A DNA stretch of 64,000 nt, from positions 65,488-129,487 of the forward strand of contig NZ_FQXT01000006.1 in NCBI RefSeq assembly GCF_900130045.1, written 5' to 3'. Position 1 is the stretch's first letter, and the number at the start of each line of letters is the position of its first letter. The notes under the pieces are model-generated. The model saw only the letters and a list, made by a program, of their open reading frames with translations. It was not told the origin of the DNA and made no database searches. Shown here piece after piece: positions 7,776 to 15,939 of the stretch. Made by a program: the position numbers and the translations under genes. The stretch comes from Leeuwenhoekiella palythoae. Its GTDB lineage: Bacteria; Bacteroidota; Bacteroidia; Flavobacteriales; Flavobacteriaceae.

Positions 7776-9338
7776 ATGGAAAATCTGAAAACCAAGCCCA
7801 ATTTTATAAATCCTAAAAAAGATGTGATCTCCTTAGAACGCGGTAAATTACCACCTCAAGCTATTGATTTAGAGCAAGTTGTTTTAGGTGCGATGATGAT
7901 CGATAAGAAAGGTGTAGATGAGATCATAGATATTTTAAGTCCGGAAGTTTTTTATAAAGATGCGCATCAACATATTTATGATGCCGTACGTGCTTTATTT
8001 GAAAACGGTGAGCCTATTGACTTATTAACTGTTTCTCAGCAGTTAAAGCAAATGGGGAAATTAGACCAGGCCGGCGGCGATTACTATTTGATTCAATTAA
8101 CTCAAAAAGTATCGTCTTCAGCACATATTGAGTACCACGCCCGTATTATTCTTCAGAAATACATTCAGCGTAGTTTGATTAAAATTTCAAATGAAATTAT
8201 CGAAGAAGCTTACGACGAGACCACAGATGTTTTCGACTTACTCGATAATGCCGAAAGTAAACTTTACGAAGTGACTCAAGGTAACATTAAGCGTAGTTCT
8301 GAAACCGCGCAGAGTTTGGTAATTCAGGCAAAAAAGAAGATTGAAGAGATCTCGAACAAAGAAGGGCTTTCAGGGATTCCATCAGGTTTTGATCGTTTAG
8401 ATAAATTGACTTCAGGATGGCAGGCTAGTGATTTAATTATCGTTGCTGCACGTCCGGGTATGGGTAAAACGGCACTCACGCTTTCTATGGCGCGTAATAT
8501 TGCAGTAGGGCAAAACATTCCGGTGGCGTTTTTCTCTCTGGAGATGGCTTCGGTACAGTTGATTACCCGTTTGATATCTTCAGAAACCGGTTTGTCTTCA
8601 GAAAAATTACGAACCGGTAAACTCGAAAAACACGAGTGGGAACAGCTCAATGTCAAAGTAAAGAGCTTAGAAAAAGCGCCTTTATTCATTGATGATACGC
8701 CATCGCTTTCCATCTTTGATTTACGTGCAAAAGCACGGCGTCTGGCATCACAACACGGGATTAAGATGATCATTATTGATTACCTGCAGTTGATGACCGC
8801 CGGTGGTAGTCAAAAGGGTGGAAACCGTGAACAGGAAATCTCAATGATCTCGCGTAACCTTAAAGCACTCGCAAAGGAATTGATGGTGCCGGTGATCGCA
8901 TTATCACAGCTATCGCGTGCGGTTGAAACGCGTGGTGGAAGTAAACGACCGCTGCTTTCTGACCTTCGTGAATCTGGTGCGATCGAGCAGGATGCTGATA
9001 TTGTATCGTTTATCTATCGTCCTGAGTATTATAAGATTGATGAGTGGGATGACGAAGAGCGCAGCCCAACAGAAGGCCAAGCCGAATTCATCATCGCGAA
9101 GCACCGTAATGGTGGATTAGAAAACATTAGGCTGAAGTTCTTAGGGCACCTTGGTAAATTTGACAACCTTGATGATTTTAGTACTCCGTATCAGTTTGAA
9201 TCTGCAATGAATCAAAATGCTGCAGCTAACGATGACACCTTTACTCCAGACAGTTTCCCAACGCCTGATCAGGCTTTTGGAAGCTCGATGAATGATGGAG
9301 GCTTTGATCGAAACGGAGAAGATGAGGTTCCGTTTTAG
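7776..9338 (+). CDS. dnaB: Replicative DNA helicase DnaB
   Basis: The 520-residue ring helicase unwinds DNA at the replication fork. The N-terminal domain (about 25-130; PPQAIDLEQVVLGAMM) precedes a RecA-like C-terminal domain. This contains the Walker A loop AARPGMGKTAL, a Walker B IIIDYLQLM, and the motif SQLSRAVETRGGSKRPLLSDLRESG that includes the arginine finger region. The last 50 residues are an Asn/Asp-rich low-complexity tail ending GEDEVPF, an acidic tail of a kind often seen in flavobacterial DnaB. I see no intein. It is flanked by terminators and looks monocistronic. The initiator and loader genes are not nearby. Confidence 0.97.
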   Translation: MENLKTKPNFINPKKDVISLERGKLPPQAIDLEQVVLGAMMIDKKGVDEIIDILSPEVFYKDAHQHIYDAVRALFENGEPIDLLTVSQQLKQMGKLDQAGGDYYLIQLTQKVSSSAHIEYHARIILQKYIQRSLIKISNEIIEEAYDETTDVFDLLDNAESKLYEVTQGNIKRSSETAQSLVIQAKKKIEEISNKEGLSGIPSGFDRLDKLTSGWQASDLIIVAARPGMGKTALTLSMARNIAVGQNIPVAFFSLEMASVQLITRLISSETGLSSEKLRTGKLEKHEWEQLNVKVKSLEKAPLFIDDTPSLSIFDLRAKARRLASQHGIKMIIIDYLQLMTAGGSQKGGNREQEISMISRNLKALAKELMVPVIALSQLSRAVETRGGSKRPLLSDLRESGAIEQDADIVSFIYRPEYYKIDEWDDEERSPTEGQAEFIIAKHRNGGLENIRLKFLGHLGKFDNLDDFSTPYQFESAMNQNAAANDDTFTPDSFPTPDQAFGSSMNDGGFDRNGEDEVPF

Positions 9339-9360
9339 AATTTAAAGAGAATAATTAGAG

Positions 9361-9391
9361 AAAGGAAGTCGGTTTTGGCTTCCTTTTTTTA
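9361..9391 (+). terminator. Rho-independent terminator after dnaB
   Basis: AAAGGAAG pairs with CTTCCTTT around a ten-base loop, followed by seven T in total. Confidence 0.75.
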
Positions 9392-9518
9392 TTGGAGCCG
9401 CTAAGGGGAAAACAGCCAGGTTGTTTTTGGTATAGTTTATTAAATCAACTTAGCTAAATACTAGGCATAGTCTTTGAATCGTTGTAACTTCAACAGCATA
9501 AATCAGTAGACTTTTGTT

Positions 9519-10802
9519 TTGAGCTTGAATATATATTGTACTTTTCGACGGTTTTTTCTATTTCTTTGCTTGTGTGTTTTTTCGCTTCCTGCGAGCGCTT
9601 CCTATGTGTTGATCCCAATGGATGCCGAAAGTCAGAAAGAACATTTAAAAGCATACGGAATCACCTATTGGACACTAGCACAGCAACAAAAAGTTAAATG
9701 GTTGCTCAATTACAGAGGTGGAGCTTTTTTACTTCCGGATACTGAAGAGCTTCAAAAAGAATGTAAGATACGTGGAGTTTCGTTTGAAGTTCTAAGCGAT
9801 GCGAAAACCGAAAGTATTTTATCCGAAATTGAGAGTCCGTCGCAAAATATGGAAGCGATCGTGCTAGAAAAAGCGCCTAAAATAGCGGTCTACACACCAG
9901 ATAGTTCGGTGCCGTGGGATGATGCGGTTACAATGGTTTTAGAATATGCCGAAATACCTTACGATAAAATATATGACCGCGAAGTGCTGGCAGACGAACT
10001 CGTGCTGTATGACTGGCTGCATTTACATCACGAGGATTTTACCGGACAGTATGGAAAATTCTACGGCTCGTACAGAGCGACTTCCTGGTATATCGAAGAA
10101 AAGAAACAAGCCGAAGCTCTTGCGACGGAATTGGGTTACGATAAAGTTTCTAAAGCGAAGCTCGCAGTTGCTACTAAAATCAGTGATTATGTGATAGGTG
10201 GCGGTTTTATGTTTGCGATGTGTAGCGCGACTGATAGCTTTGATATTGCGCTTTCGGCAACGGGAGTTGATATTTGCGAACCTATGTTTGACGGTGACGC
10301 TTCAGAGGCTAATTATCAGTCAAAAATCAATTTTGAACGCACCTTTGCTTTTACAGATTTCACGTTGGTTAAAAATCCGCAGCAGTATGAATTCAGTAGT
10401 ATTGATACGACGCCGTTTAGAAGAGTTCCTGCAGATACTGATTATTTTAGTCTGAAAAGTTTTTCGGCAAAATGGGATCCTGTACCTACGATGCTCTGCC
10501 AGAACCACACCGCTTTGGTGAAAGGTTTTATGGGGCAAACCACTGCTTATAATCCTAAAGAGATCAAAGCGAATGTGCTAGTTATGGGCGAGAACAAAGC
10601 CAATGGTGAAGCACGCTACATACACGGCGTGAAAGGCAAAGGCTTTTTTACCTTTTATGGCGGTCACGATCCTGAGGATTATCAGCACCGCGTGGGTGAC
10701 CCCAAAACAGAATTAAAATTGCATCCTACAAGTCCCGGATACCGTTTGATTCTCAATAATATTTTGTTTCCGGCAGCAAAGAAGAAAAAACAAAAAACGT
10801 AA
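9519..10802 (+). CDS. Secreted protein with possible glutamine-amidotransferase-like fold (often named 'asparagine synthetase B')
   Basis: The 427-residue protein has a signal peptide (hydrophobic residues 11-24, then PASASY). I recall that close relatives in flavobacteria are labelled asparagine synthetase B, but I see neither a leading Cys2 glutaminase domain nor an ATP-pyrophosphatase SGGxDS motif, so that name is not supported. What I see is more like a class I amidotransferase or ThuA-type fold. There is a strand KIAVYTP (121-127), a helix, and YDWLHLHHEDF. A glycine-rich elbow GGGFMFAMCSATDSF has Cys235, and late in the chain comes FYGGHDPED with His383. Function is unknown. The start is TTG at 9519; no ATG exists upstream in frame. 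The next gene starts one base after its stop, so the pair is an operon. Confidence 0.75.
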   Translation: MSLNIYCTFRRFFLFLCLCVFSLPASASYVLIPMDAESQKEHLKAYGITYWTLAQQQKVKWLLNYRGGAFLLPDTEELQKECKIRGVSFEVLSDAKTESILSEIESPSQNMEAIVLEKAPKIAVYTPDSSVPWDDAVTMVLEYAEIPYDKIYDREVLADELVLYDWLHLHHEDFTGQYGKFYGSYRATSWYIEEKKQAEALATELGYDKVSKAKLAVATKISDYVIGGGFMFAMCSATDSFDIALSATGVDICEPMFDGDASEANYQSKINFERTFAFTDFTLVKNPQQYEFSSIDTTPFRRVPADTDYFSLKSFSAKWDPVPTMLCQNHTALVKGFMGQTTAYNPKEIKANVLVMGENKANGEARYIHGVKGKGFFTFYGGHDPEDYQHRVGDPKTELKLHPTSPGYRLILNNILFPAAKKKKQKT

Positions 10803-10803
10803 A

Positions 10804-11342
10804 TGAAACGTACTGTTCTGCTTCTGTGTTGTCTGTGTTTGCTAGCCGGGCTCCAAAGAAAGTCGGCACGAATGCCGTGGCGGTCCGGGCATACATTAAG
10901 GTGGTCAGACTTCCAGGCGTTACCTGATGAGCACAGCGGGTTTTCTGCCAGTGCTAACACAGGAATTAGTCATCGATATACGATTTCTAAAGCGGGTGTG
11001 CTTGATCCTTCAAAATCAATTATCAAAGCTAATTTTTATCCCAAACTTTCGTGGTACAAGCCGGAACTCATAGATGAGTTTACGCTGAAACACGAGCAAA
11101 CGCATTTTGATATTTCTGAAGTGCACGCGCGAATGTTTCGCAAGGCGGTGGCAGAATTTCGATTTACCCGAAACTCTAAAGCTGAAATTCAGAAAATTTA
11201 TAAGAAGATCGAAAGTAGCCGTCGGAACATGCAACAGCAGTTTGATGCAGAAACAGAACACTCCGTAAATCGGGAGGCTGAACGGCGCTGGGAGTTCAAT
11301 GTAGAAGCTTTACTGCGTAAGTACAGGCATTGGGCCGATTGA
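10804..11342 (+). CDS. DUF922-like putative secreted metalloprotease
   Basis: The 179-residue protein has an N-terminal hydrophobic signal (MKRTVLLLCCLCLLAG) and then a single domain. It contains a zinc-protease signature HEQTH at 97-101, preceded by DEFTLK. The layout (WSDFQALPDEHSGFSAS, then the HEQTHF helix, then a charged helix with many Gln and Arg) matches the DUF922 family of predicted zinc-dependent proteases. The substrate is unknown. The ATG follows the stop of the amidotransferase-like gene by one base, so both proteins are made together and exported together. Only the HExxH motif suggests catalysis. Confidence 0.72.
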
Positions 11343-11439
11343 AACGCTTGATTTTAAGGTTTCTTATGTAATAGGCGTTAATCTTGTGTTAGAAAATTTA
11401 AGTTTCCCGAAGTTCTCGGCTAACTTTAAAAGAAAAACT

Positions 11440-11649
11440 ATGATACGAGAAGGAAGTACAGTACAATGGAAATGGGGTAACGGTACCGCAAAAGGCGAAG
11501 TAAAAGAATCTTACGCTAAAGAAATTACCAAAACAATTGATGGTAGCGAAATTACCCGAAAAGGAGAACAAGGCAATAAAGCGCTTTTAATCAAGCAGGA
11601 AGATGGTTCTACTGTTTTAAAATTAGAAAGCGAAGTAGAGAAAGCATAA
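11440..11649 (+). CDS. Small DUF2945 / hypervirulence-associated TUDOR-like protein
   Basis: A 69-residue basic protein beginning MIREGSTVQWKWGNGTAKGE. This pattern (xGxxVxWxxGxGxAxGxV) is typical of the DUF2945 or 'hypervirulence associated TUDOR domain' family, a small SH3-like barrel of unknown role. I chose the ATG at 11440. A possible GTG at 11386 would add 18 residues unlike the family. A TAACTTTA box at 11421-11428, one mismatch from the -7 consensus, lies just before this ATG. The next gene begins six bases after the stop, so they may be co-transcribed. Confidence 0.75.
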   Translation: MIREGSTVQWKWGNGTAKGEVKESYAKEITKTIDGSEITRKGEQGNKALLIKQEDGSTVLKLESEVEKA

Positions 11650-11655
11650 TAACGA

Positions 11656-12273
11656 ATGGCAGAGTTTATAAAACTTTATGACGAAAACCCCAGCGAACGT
11701 GAGATCAAACGTATTGTTGAGGTTTTAAAAAATGACGGGGTGATCATTTATCCCACAGATACGGTATACGGTTTGGGTTGCGACATTACCAGCAATCGAG
11801 CATTGGAGCGGGTTGCACAGTTGCGCGGAGTAAAATTGGCGAAAGCTAATTTCTCTTTTATCTGTGAAGATTTGAGTAATCTTTCAGATTATGTGCGGCA
11901 GATAGATACGCCAACATTTAAATTATTGAAACGGGCATTGCCGGGACCTTACACCTTTATTCTTCCTGGGAACAATAATTTGCCTACTGTGTTTAAAAAG
12001 AAGAAAACTGTTGGGATACGAGTGCCGGATAACAACATCGCTCGTGCTATTGTGAAGCATCTTGGGAATCCCATTATTTCAACTTCGATTTATGATGAAG
12101 ATGATGTGATTGAGTACACTACAGATCCAGAGCTTATTCTTGAAAAATGGGACAAGCTTGTAGATGTTGTGGTTGATGGCGGTTATGGAGGTAATATTCC
12201 TTCTACAGTGATTGACTTGACTAGTGGTGAGGCTGTTTTAATTAGAGAAGGTAAAGGAGATCTTACGATTTAG
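11656..12273 (+). CDS. Threonylcarbamoyl-AMP synthase family protein (Sua5/YciO/YrdC)
   Basis: The 205-residue protein is of the YrdC-fold family that makes threonylcarbamoyl-AMP, the activated intermediate for the t6A modification at position 37 of ANN-decoding tRNAs. The family core is visible: VLKNDGVIIYPTDTVYGLGCD near the N-terminus, the KRALPGPYTFIL segment, VGIRVPDNNIAR and PSTVIDLTSGEAVLIREG at the C-terminus. There is no extra Sua5 domain, so it is TsaC- or YciO-like. YciO proteins may have a different role, and sequence alone does not separate the two. The partner tsaD is in this window at 16656-17693, though not in the same operon. Confidence 0.88.
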   Translation: MAEFIKLYDENPSEREIKRIVEVLKNDGVIIYPTDTVYGLGCDITSNRALERVAQLRGVKLAKANFSFICEDLSNLSDYVRQIDTPTFKLLKRALPGPYTFILPGNNNLPTVFKKKKTVGIRVPDNNIARAIVKHLGNPIISTSIYDEDDVIEYTTDPELILEKWDKLVDVVVDGGYGGNIPSTVIDLTSGEAVLIREGKGDLTI

Positions 12274-12395
12274 AATTCACTCATTAATTTGAGAGCACTA
12301 CACGATTCCAGAGCAATTTCTTGAGACTTTGGGTAGAGCTTTAATTTAGATTAGATGTAGACTTTAAATAGGAAATCTTTGGCTGATGCCAATAA

Positions 12396-12422
12396 AAAAC
12401 CCGGTCATTTGACCGGGTTTTA
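12396..12422. terminator. Bidirectional terminator between the YrdC-family gene and the OmpA gene
   Basis: A 12-bp perfect inverted repeat AAAACCCGGTCA/TGACCGGGTTTT with a two-base centre (effective loop larger), A-rich before and T-rich after. Confidence 0.85.
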
Positions 12423-12443
12423 ATATTTTAAAACTAAAGCTTT

Positions 12444-13274
12444 TTAGTTTTTAGGCATTCCCTCTTCAATCATTTTGTAGAATTGGTCTAGTTTAGGAAG
12501 AACAACGATACGTGTTCTACGGTTACGAGCACGACCTTCTGCAGTATCATTGCTAGCTAAAGGCACGTAGTAACTTCTACCTGCTGCAACCATACGCTCT
12601 GGTGGTACACCAAATTCTTCTTGAAGAATACGCACTACTGAAGTTGCACGCTTCACACTAAGATCCCAGTTATCTTCAATTACTGAAGTACTAATTGGTT
12701 TACTGTCTGTGTGACCTTCTACCATAAACTCGATGTCTGGCTTGTTTTTAACTACAGTTGCAACTTTACCAAGAACTTCTTTAGCGCGGTTAGTTACATC
12801 CCAACGACCACTGTTAAATAATAATTTGTCTGAGATAGAAACATAAACAACACCTTTCTCAACGTTGATCTCGATGTCTTCGTCGTTAAGGTTACCTATG
12901 GCTCCTTTTAAGCTGGTAACAAGAGCAAGCGTTACAGAATCCTTACGGTTCATCGCATCACGGAATGCTTTGATCTGAAGGTCTTTTTCTTTCATTTGCT
13001 CAAGAGACTTCTCTAAGTTTTCAGCACCTTTAGCTGAAAGTGTAGTCAAGTTTCCTTGCGTATTGATCAAATTGTTATTTGCACTTCTTAGGTCAGTGAT
13101 CTGCTCTTTCATCGTTTCACTCTGCGCTAAACAAGCGTTAAGTTTTACGGTTGCTGTGTTAAGCATATCCTGCGTTTCTTTTTGTTTTGCCTCTAATGCA
13201 GCATATTTCTTTTGAGATACACAAGAGGAAAGAAGTACCAGCGCTGATGCCGATACCATCATTAATTTTCTCAT
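12444..13274 (-). CDS. OmpA-family lipoprotein
   Basis: The 276-residue protein begins with a lipoprotein signal (LLSSC, Cys18). A coiled-coil stretch follows at about 20-110 (many Lys/Glu/Gln heptads, for example AALEAKQKETQDML). The C-terminal OmpA domain lies at about 145-265. Its peptidoglycan-binding motif is intact: FMVEGHTDSKPI, NWDLSVKRATSVVRIL and AEGRARNRRTRIVV, with the Asp and Arg that hold diaminopimelate. The likely role is tethering the outer membrane to the cell wall. It has its own promoter upstream and shares a terminator with the convergent gene. Confidence 0.9.
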   Translation of the reverse strand: MRKLMMVSASALVLLSSCVSQKKYAALEAKQKETQDMLNTATVKLNACLAQSETMKEQITDLRSANNNLINTQGNLTTLSAKGAENLEKSLEQMKEKDLQIKAFRDAMNRKDSVTLALVTSLKGAIGNLNDEDIEINVEKGVVYVSISDKLLFNSGRWDVTNRAKEVLGKVATVVKNKPDIEFMVEGHTDSKPISTSVIEDNWDLSVKRATSVVRILQEEFGVPPERMVAAGRSYYVPLASNDTAEGRARNRRTRIVVLPKLDQFYKMIEEGMPKN

Positions 13275-13308
13275 AATTTCAGTTGTTATCTTTAATTTTT
13301 AGTAACGT

Positions 13309-13341
13309 CAAATGTATTAAAATTCGTGCCTAATTGCCCAA
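13309..13341 (-). promoter_or_regulatory. Bacteroidota-type promoter of the OmpA lipoprotein gene
   Basis: On the minus strand TTG is followed after 22 bases by TACATTTG, a perfect -7 match. The start codon is 35 bases beyond the -7 box. Confidence 0.65.
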
Positions 13342-13364
13342 CCTTAACAATACTTTAGATTTTG

Positions 13365-14363
13365 TTAAAATATGTCGGTGTAGTGCATATTTTTCCTTAT
13401 GAAATACTCCCAGACGATAGATTTGACCTTGGCGTAGGGCTGATTTCCTGAAGTGCGCGCACGCTTGTTAAGCAATTTGGGAATTTGGGCATAAAAATTG
13501 AAATGCGCTTTGAGCACTGCTGTAAAATGTTTCGGTTTTCCTTCTGTTAAGAATTTAAAAGCGGCGATTCCGTCGAGGCACATTCTCGCAAATAGAATAG
13601 GGTAAACCTTAAAACCTGCTACGTTTTTTAATAAAAGCATCAGGTTATTTCTAAAATTCAAAAAGGTTTTTTTCGGATTCATTTGCTCTAGCGTGGCTCC
13701 GCCTAGGTGATACACCACACTTTCTCCTATATATTGAATAGAATACCCCAGATTCTTTATTCTCCAGCACAGATCAATTTCTTCCTGATGTGCAAAGAAA
13801 TCTTCATCAAGAGCGCCGGCCTGCCAAAAAACTGATTTTCGCACGGCTAAACAAGCGCCAGTCGCCCAGAAAATTTCTAAAGAATCATTGTATTGCCCGG
13901 TGTCTTCTTCACAGGTGTCAAATATGCGTCCGCGACAAAAAGGATATCCTAAAGAATCTAGAAATCCTCCGGCAGCACCCGCATATTCAAAGTGTGTTTT
14001 CTTTTTTAGATCTAAAAGTTTTGGTTGGGCAGCCCCCAGATTTGAATCTGTTTCAAAAGCTTTGATCATAGTTTCAAGCCAACCGGAAGTTGTTTTAATA
14101 TCACTATTCATCAGGATCAAAAGCTCTTCGTCCAAGTATTGCAAGGCGTCATTATAGCCTTTGGCATAGCCGCCATTTGAAGCATTCTGAATGATTTTTA
14201 CTTGCGGAAATTCAGCCTGTACAAAAGCGACAGAAGCATCGGTTGAAGCATTATCGGCTACATAAATGGTCGCTAAATGCGCGCTATGTTTGATGACGCT
14301 GGGTAAAAATTCTTCTAGTAGTTTTTTACCGTTCCAATTGAGTATAACGATGGCTGTTTTCAT
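13365..14363 (-). CDS. Family 2 glycosyltransferase
   Basis: The 332-residue protein is a GT-A fold transferase that adds a sugar from a nucleotide donor. The opening TAIVILNWNGKKLLEEFLPSV and ADNASTD are typical of rhamnosyl- or galactofuranosyl-transferase-like GT2 enzymes. The metal-binding motif is NSD in LLILMNSDIKTTSGW near residue 95, and FFAHQEEIDLCWR is the conserved acceptor-side ED motif. It has no clear membrane anchor. Its start overlaps the stop of the upstream nuclease-like gene by four bases (ATGA), so the two are translated together. The acceptor is unknown, though a surface polysaccharide is likely. Confidence 0.9.
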   Translation of the reverse strand: MKTAIVILNWNGKKLLEEFLPSVIKHSAHLATIYVADNASTDASVAFVQAEFPQVKIIQNASNGGYAKGYNDALQYLDEELLILMNSDIKTTSGWLETMIKAFETDSNLGAAQPKLLDLKKKTHFEYAGAAGGFLDSLGYPFCRGRIFDTCEEDTGQYNDSLEIFWATGACLAVRKSVFWQAGALDEDFFAHQEEIDLCWRIKNLGYSIQYIGESVVYHLGGATLEQMNPKKTFLNFRNNLMLLLKNVAGFKVYPILFARMCLDGIAAFKFLTEGKPKHFTAVLKAHFNFYAQIPKLLNKRARTSGNQPYAKVKSIVWEYFIRKNMHYTDIF

Positions 14364-14806
14364 AAGCTGTAAACCGGAATATCTCGTAAGAACACATATT
14401 TTTTCGCTTCATAATCCATCTGACAATAGTAATGGTTGAGTCCGTTAGTCACCATTAAATATTCTGCTTTTACCGCGAGATTATACCGCGCAATCTGATC
14501 AAAAGTTTCCTGTGTGATTTTAACCTTTGGGGCTTTGCATTCAATGATCAAAAAAATGCTTCCGTCAGGATTAAAAACAACGCCATCATAACGTTTTGAG
14601 GTGTTATTGATCTTTAATTCTTTCTCAACATTTATAAGCGATAACGGATATTTATACGCGGCTAAAAGATGTTTTACCACGTGTTGCCGCACCCATTCTT
14701 CCGGGGTGAGTACCACAAATTTTTTACGAATAGGGTCAAATATAAGCGGTTTATTTTCGCTACTTTTGAGCCTGAAGGCATATGGAGGAAAATTTAATTC
14801 TTGCAT
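14360..14806 (-). CDS. Type I restriction enzyme R-protein N-terminal-like (HSDR_N_2) protein
   Basis: The 148-residue protein contains a PD-(D/E)xK nuclease-like core: RYDGVVF, then IFLIIECKAPKVKI, where Asp and the ECK triad line up as in HsdR N-terminal domains. There is no helicase part and no modification or specificity gene nearby, so it is not a restriction system. Homologues at this place are common in flavobacteria. I placed the start at 14806 (MQELNFPPYAF). The ATG 18 bases further upstream lies before or inside a perfect -7 box (TACCTTTG, 14812-14819), so it would not be in the transcript. It overlaps the glycosyltransferase gene by four bases. Confidence 0.8.
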   Translation of the reverse strand: MQELNFPPYAFRLKSSENKPLIFDPIRKKFVVLTPEEWVRQHVVKHLLAAYKYPLSLINVEKELKINNTSKRYDGVVFNPDGSIFLIIECKAPKVKITQETFDQIARYNLAVKAEYLMVTNGLNHYYCQMDYEAKKYVFLRDIPVYSL

Positions 14807-14811
14807 CGTTT

Positions 14812-14819
14812 CAAAGGTA
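14812..14819 (-). promoter_or_regulatory. -7 promoter box for the nuclease-like/glycosyltransferase pair
   Basis: TACCTTTG on the minus strand, a perfect TAnnTTTG match, ending five bases before the chosen ATG. Transcription would start near the start codon itself, giving an almost leaderless mRNA. No -33 TTG at normal spacing. Confidence 0.5.
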
Positions 14820-14907
14820 ATCAACCTACGGAATTTTTTAAGCCTGCATCAGTTTTAAAACTTCGTCCCAATCGGGATATTCATTTATAAAGAGATTCAA
14901 TACAACC

Positions 14908-15939
14908 TTGGTAGAAGAAGTTACACGCATTGTAAAGGATATTAAAAAAGGCAATCTGAGACCCATTTATTTTTTAATGGGAGAAGAACCTTATTATATA
15001 GATCAGCTTGCCGATTATATTGCTGATAATGTGTTGACCGAAGAAGAAAAGGGATTTAATCAGATGGTGCTTTACGGGCGCGATGTGTCTCTTGATGATG
15101 TGCTATCGCAGGCCAAACGTTTCCCAATGATGGCAGAGCGTCAAGTGGTTATCGTAAAGGAAGCACAGGATATGTCTCGTGAAATTCTGGCGCAACCTGA
15201 TAAAAGCAAGAACAAACTTGAGGCTTACGCCGAAAATCCGCAGCCAACTACGGTTTTAGTGTTTTGCTATAAGTACAAGAAGCTTGATAAACGCAAGCGG
15301 GTTTATAAGGAAATTGCCAAGAGCGGACTCATCTTTGAAAGTAAGAAGCTTTATGAAAATCAAGTGGGCGACTGGATTCGGCGTGTGATGTCTGGCAAAG
15401 GCTACACCGTAGAACCCAAAGCGGCGCATATGCTTGTAGAGTTTTTAGGAACCGACTTATCGAAGATCAATAACGAATTAGAAAAACTCCGGCTAATTCT
15501 TCCTGAGGGCAGCACGATCACGCCACTTGCGGTAGAAGAAAATATCGGGATCAGTAAAGATTTTAACAACTTTGAGTTGCAGCGCGCCATTGGTGAAAAA
15601 GATGTGGTAAAAGCGCATCGTATCATCAATTATTTTAGTCAGAATCCTAAGGATAACCCGATGGTCGTAACCATTGCTTTGCTTTTTAGCTTCTTTCAGA
15701 ATTTATTGATCTATCACGGTTTGCCCAGTAAAGACAAGAGCACCGTTGCAAAAGCGCTAAAAGTAAATCCTTATTTTGTTGGCCAGTATGTAGATGCAGC
15801 GCGTAATTACCCGATGAAAAAAGTGAGCCACATTGTCAATTTATTACGCACGGCAGATGTGAAAAGTAAAGGCGTTGGCGCTTATAACCTTTCGCAGGGA
15901 GATTTGCTCAAAGAGCTTTTGGTCCAAATTATGTCTTAA
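14908..15939 (+). CDS. holA: DNA polymerase III subunit delta
   Basis: The 343-residue protein is the delta subunit of the clamp loader, which opens the beta clamp ring. It starts EEVTRIVKDIKKGNLRPIYFLMGEEPYYIDQLADYI, the typical N-terminus. QAKRFPMMAERQVVIVKEA and VFCYKYKKLDKRKRVYKEI follow, and a helical C-terminal collar domain lies beyond about 210. The start is TTG at 14908; the frame is open back to 14842 but holds no ATG or GTG. Its stop codon is directly followed by the last codon of the convergent rsmE gene, leaving no room for a separate terminator. Confidence 0.93.
   Translation: MVEEVTRIVKDIKKGNLRPIYFLMGEEPYYIDQLADYIADNVLTEEEKGFNQMVLYGRDVSLDDVLSQAKRFPMMAERQVVIVKEAQDMSREILAQPDKSKNKLEAYAENPQPTTVLVFCYKYKKLDKRKRVYKEIAKSGLIFESKKLYENQVGDWIRRVMSGKGYTVEPKAAHMLVEFLGTDLSKINNELEKLRLILPEGSTITPLAVEENIGISKDFNNFELQRAIGEKDVVKAHRIINYFSQNPKDNPMVVTIALLFSFFQNLLIYHGLPSKDKSTVAKALKVNPYFVGQYVDAARNYPMKKVSHIVNLLRTADVKSKGVGAYNLSQGDLLKELLVQIMS

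Noticed and set aside
8324-8773. 149-residue frame on the minus strand within dnaB
   Set aside because: It is the antisense shadow of a highly conserved part of dnaB. It has no signal, start context or recognisable domain.
9519-10802. Asparagine synthetase B
   Set aside because: No glutaminase N-terminal Cys and no SGGxDS ATP-binding motif; the protein has a signal peptide.
14360-14806. A type I restriction-modification system
   Set aside because: Only the N-terminal nuclease-like domain is present; no helicase, methylase or specificity gene is near.
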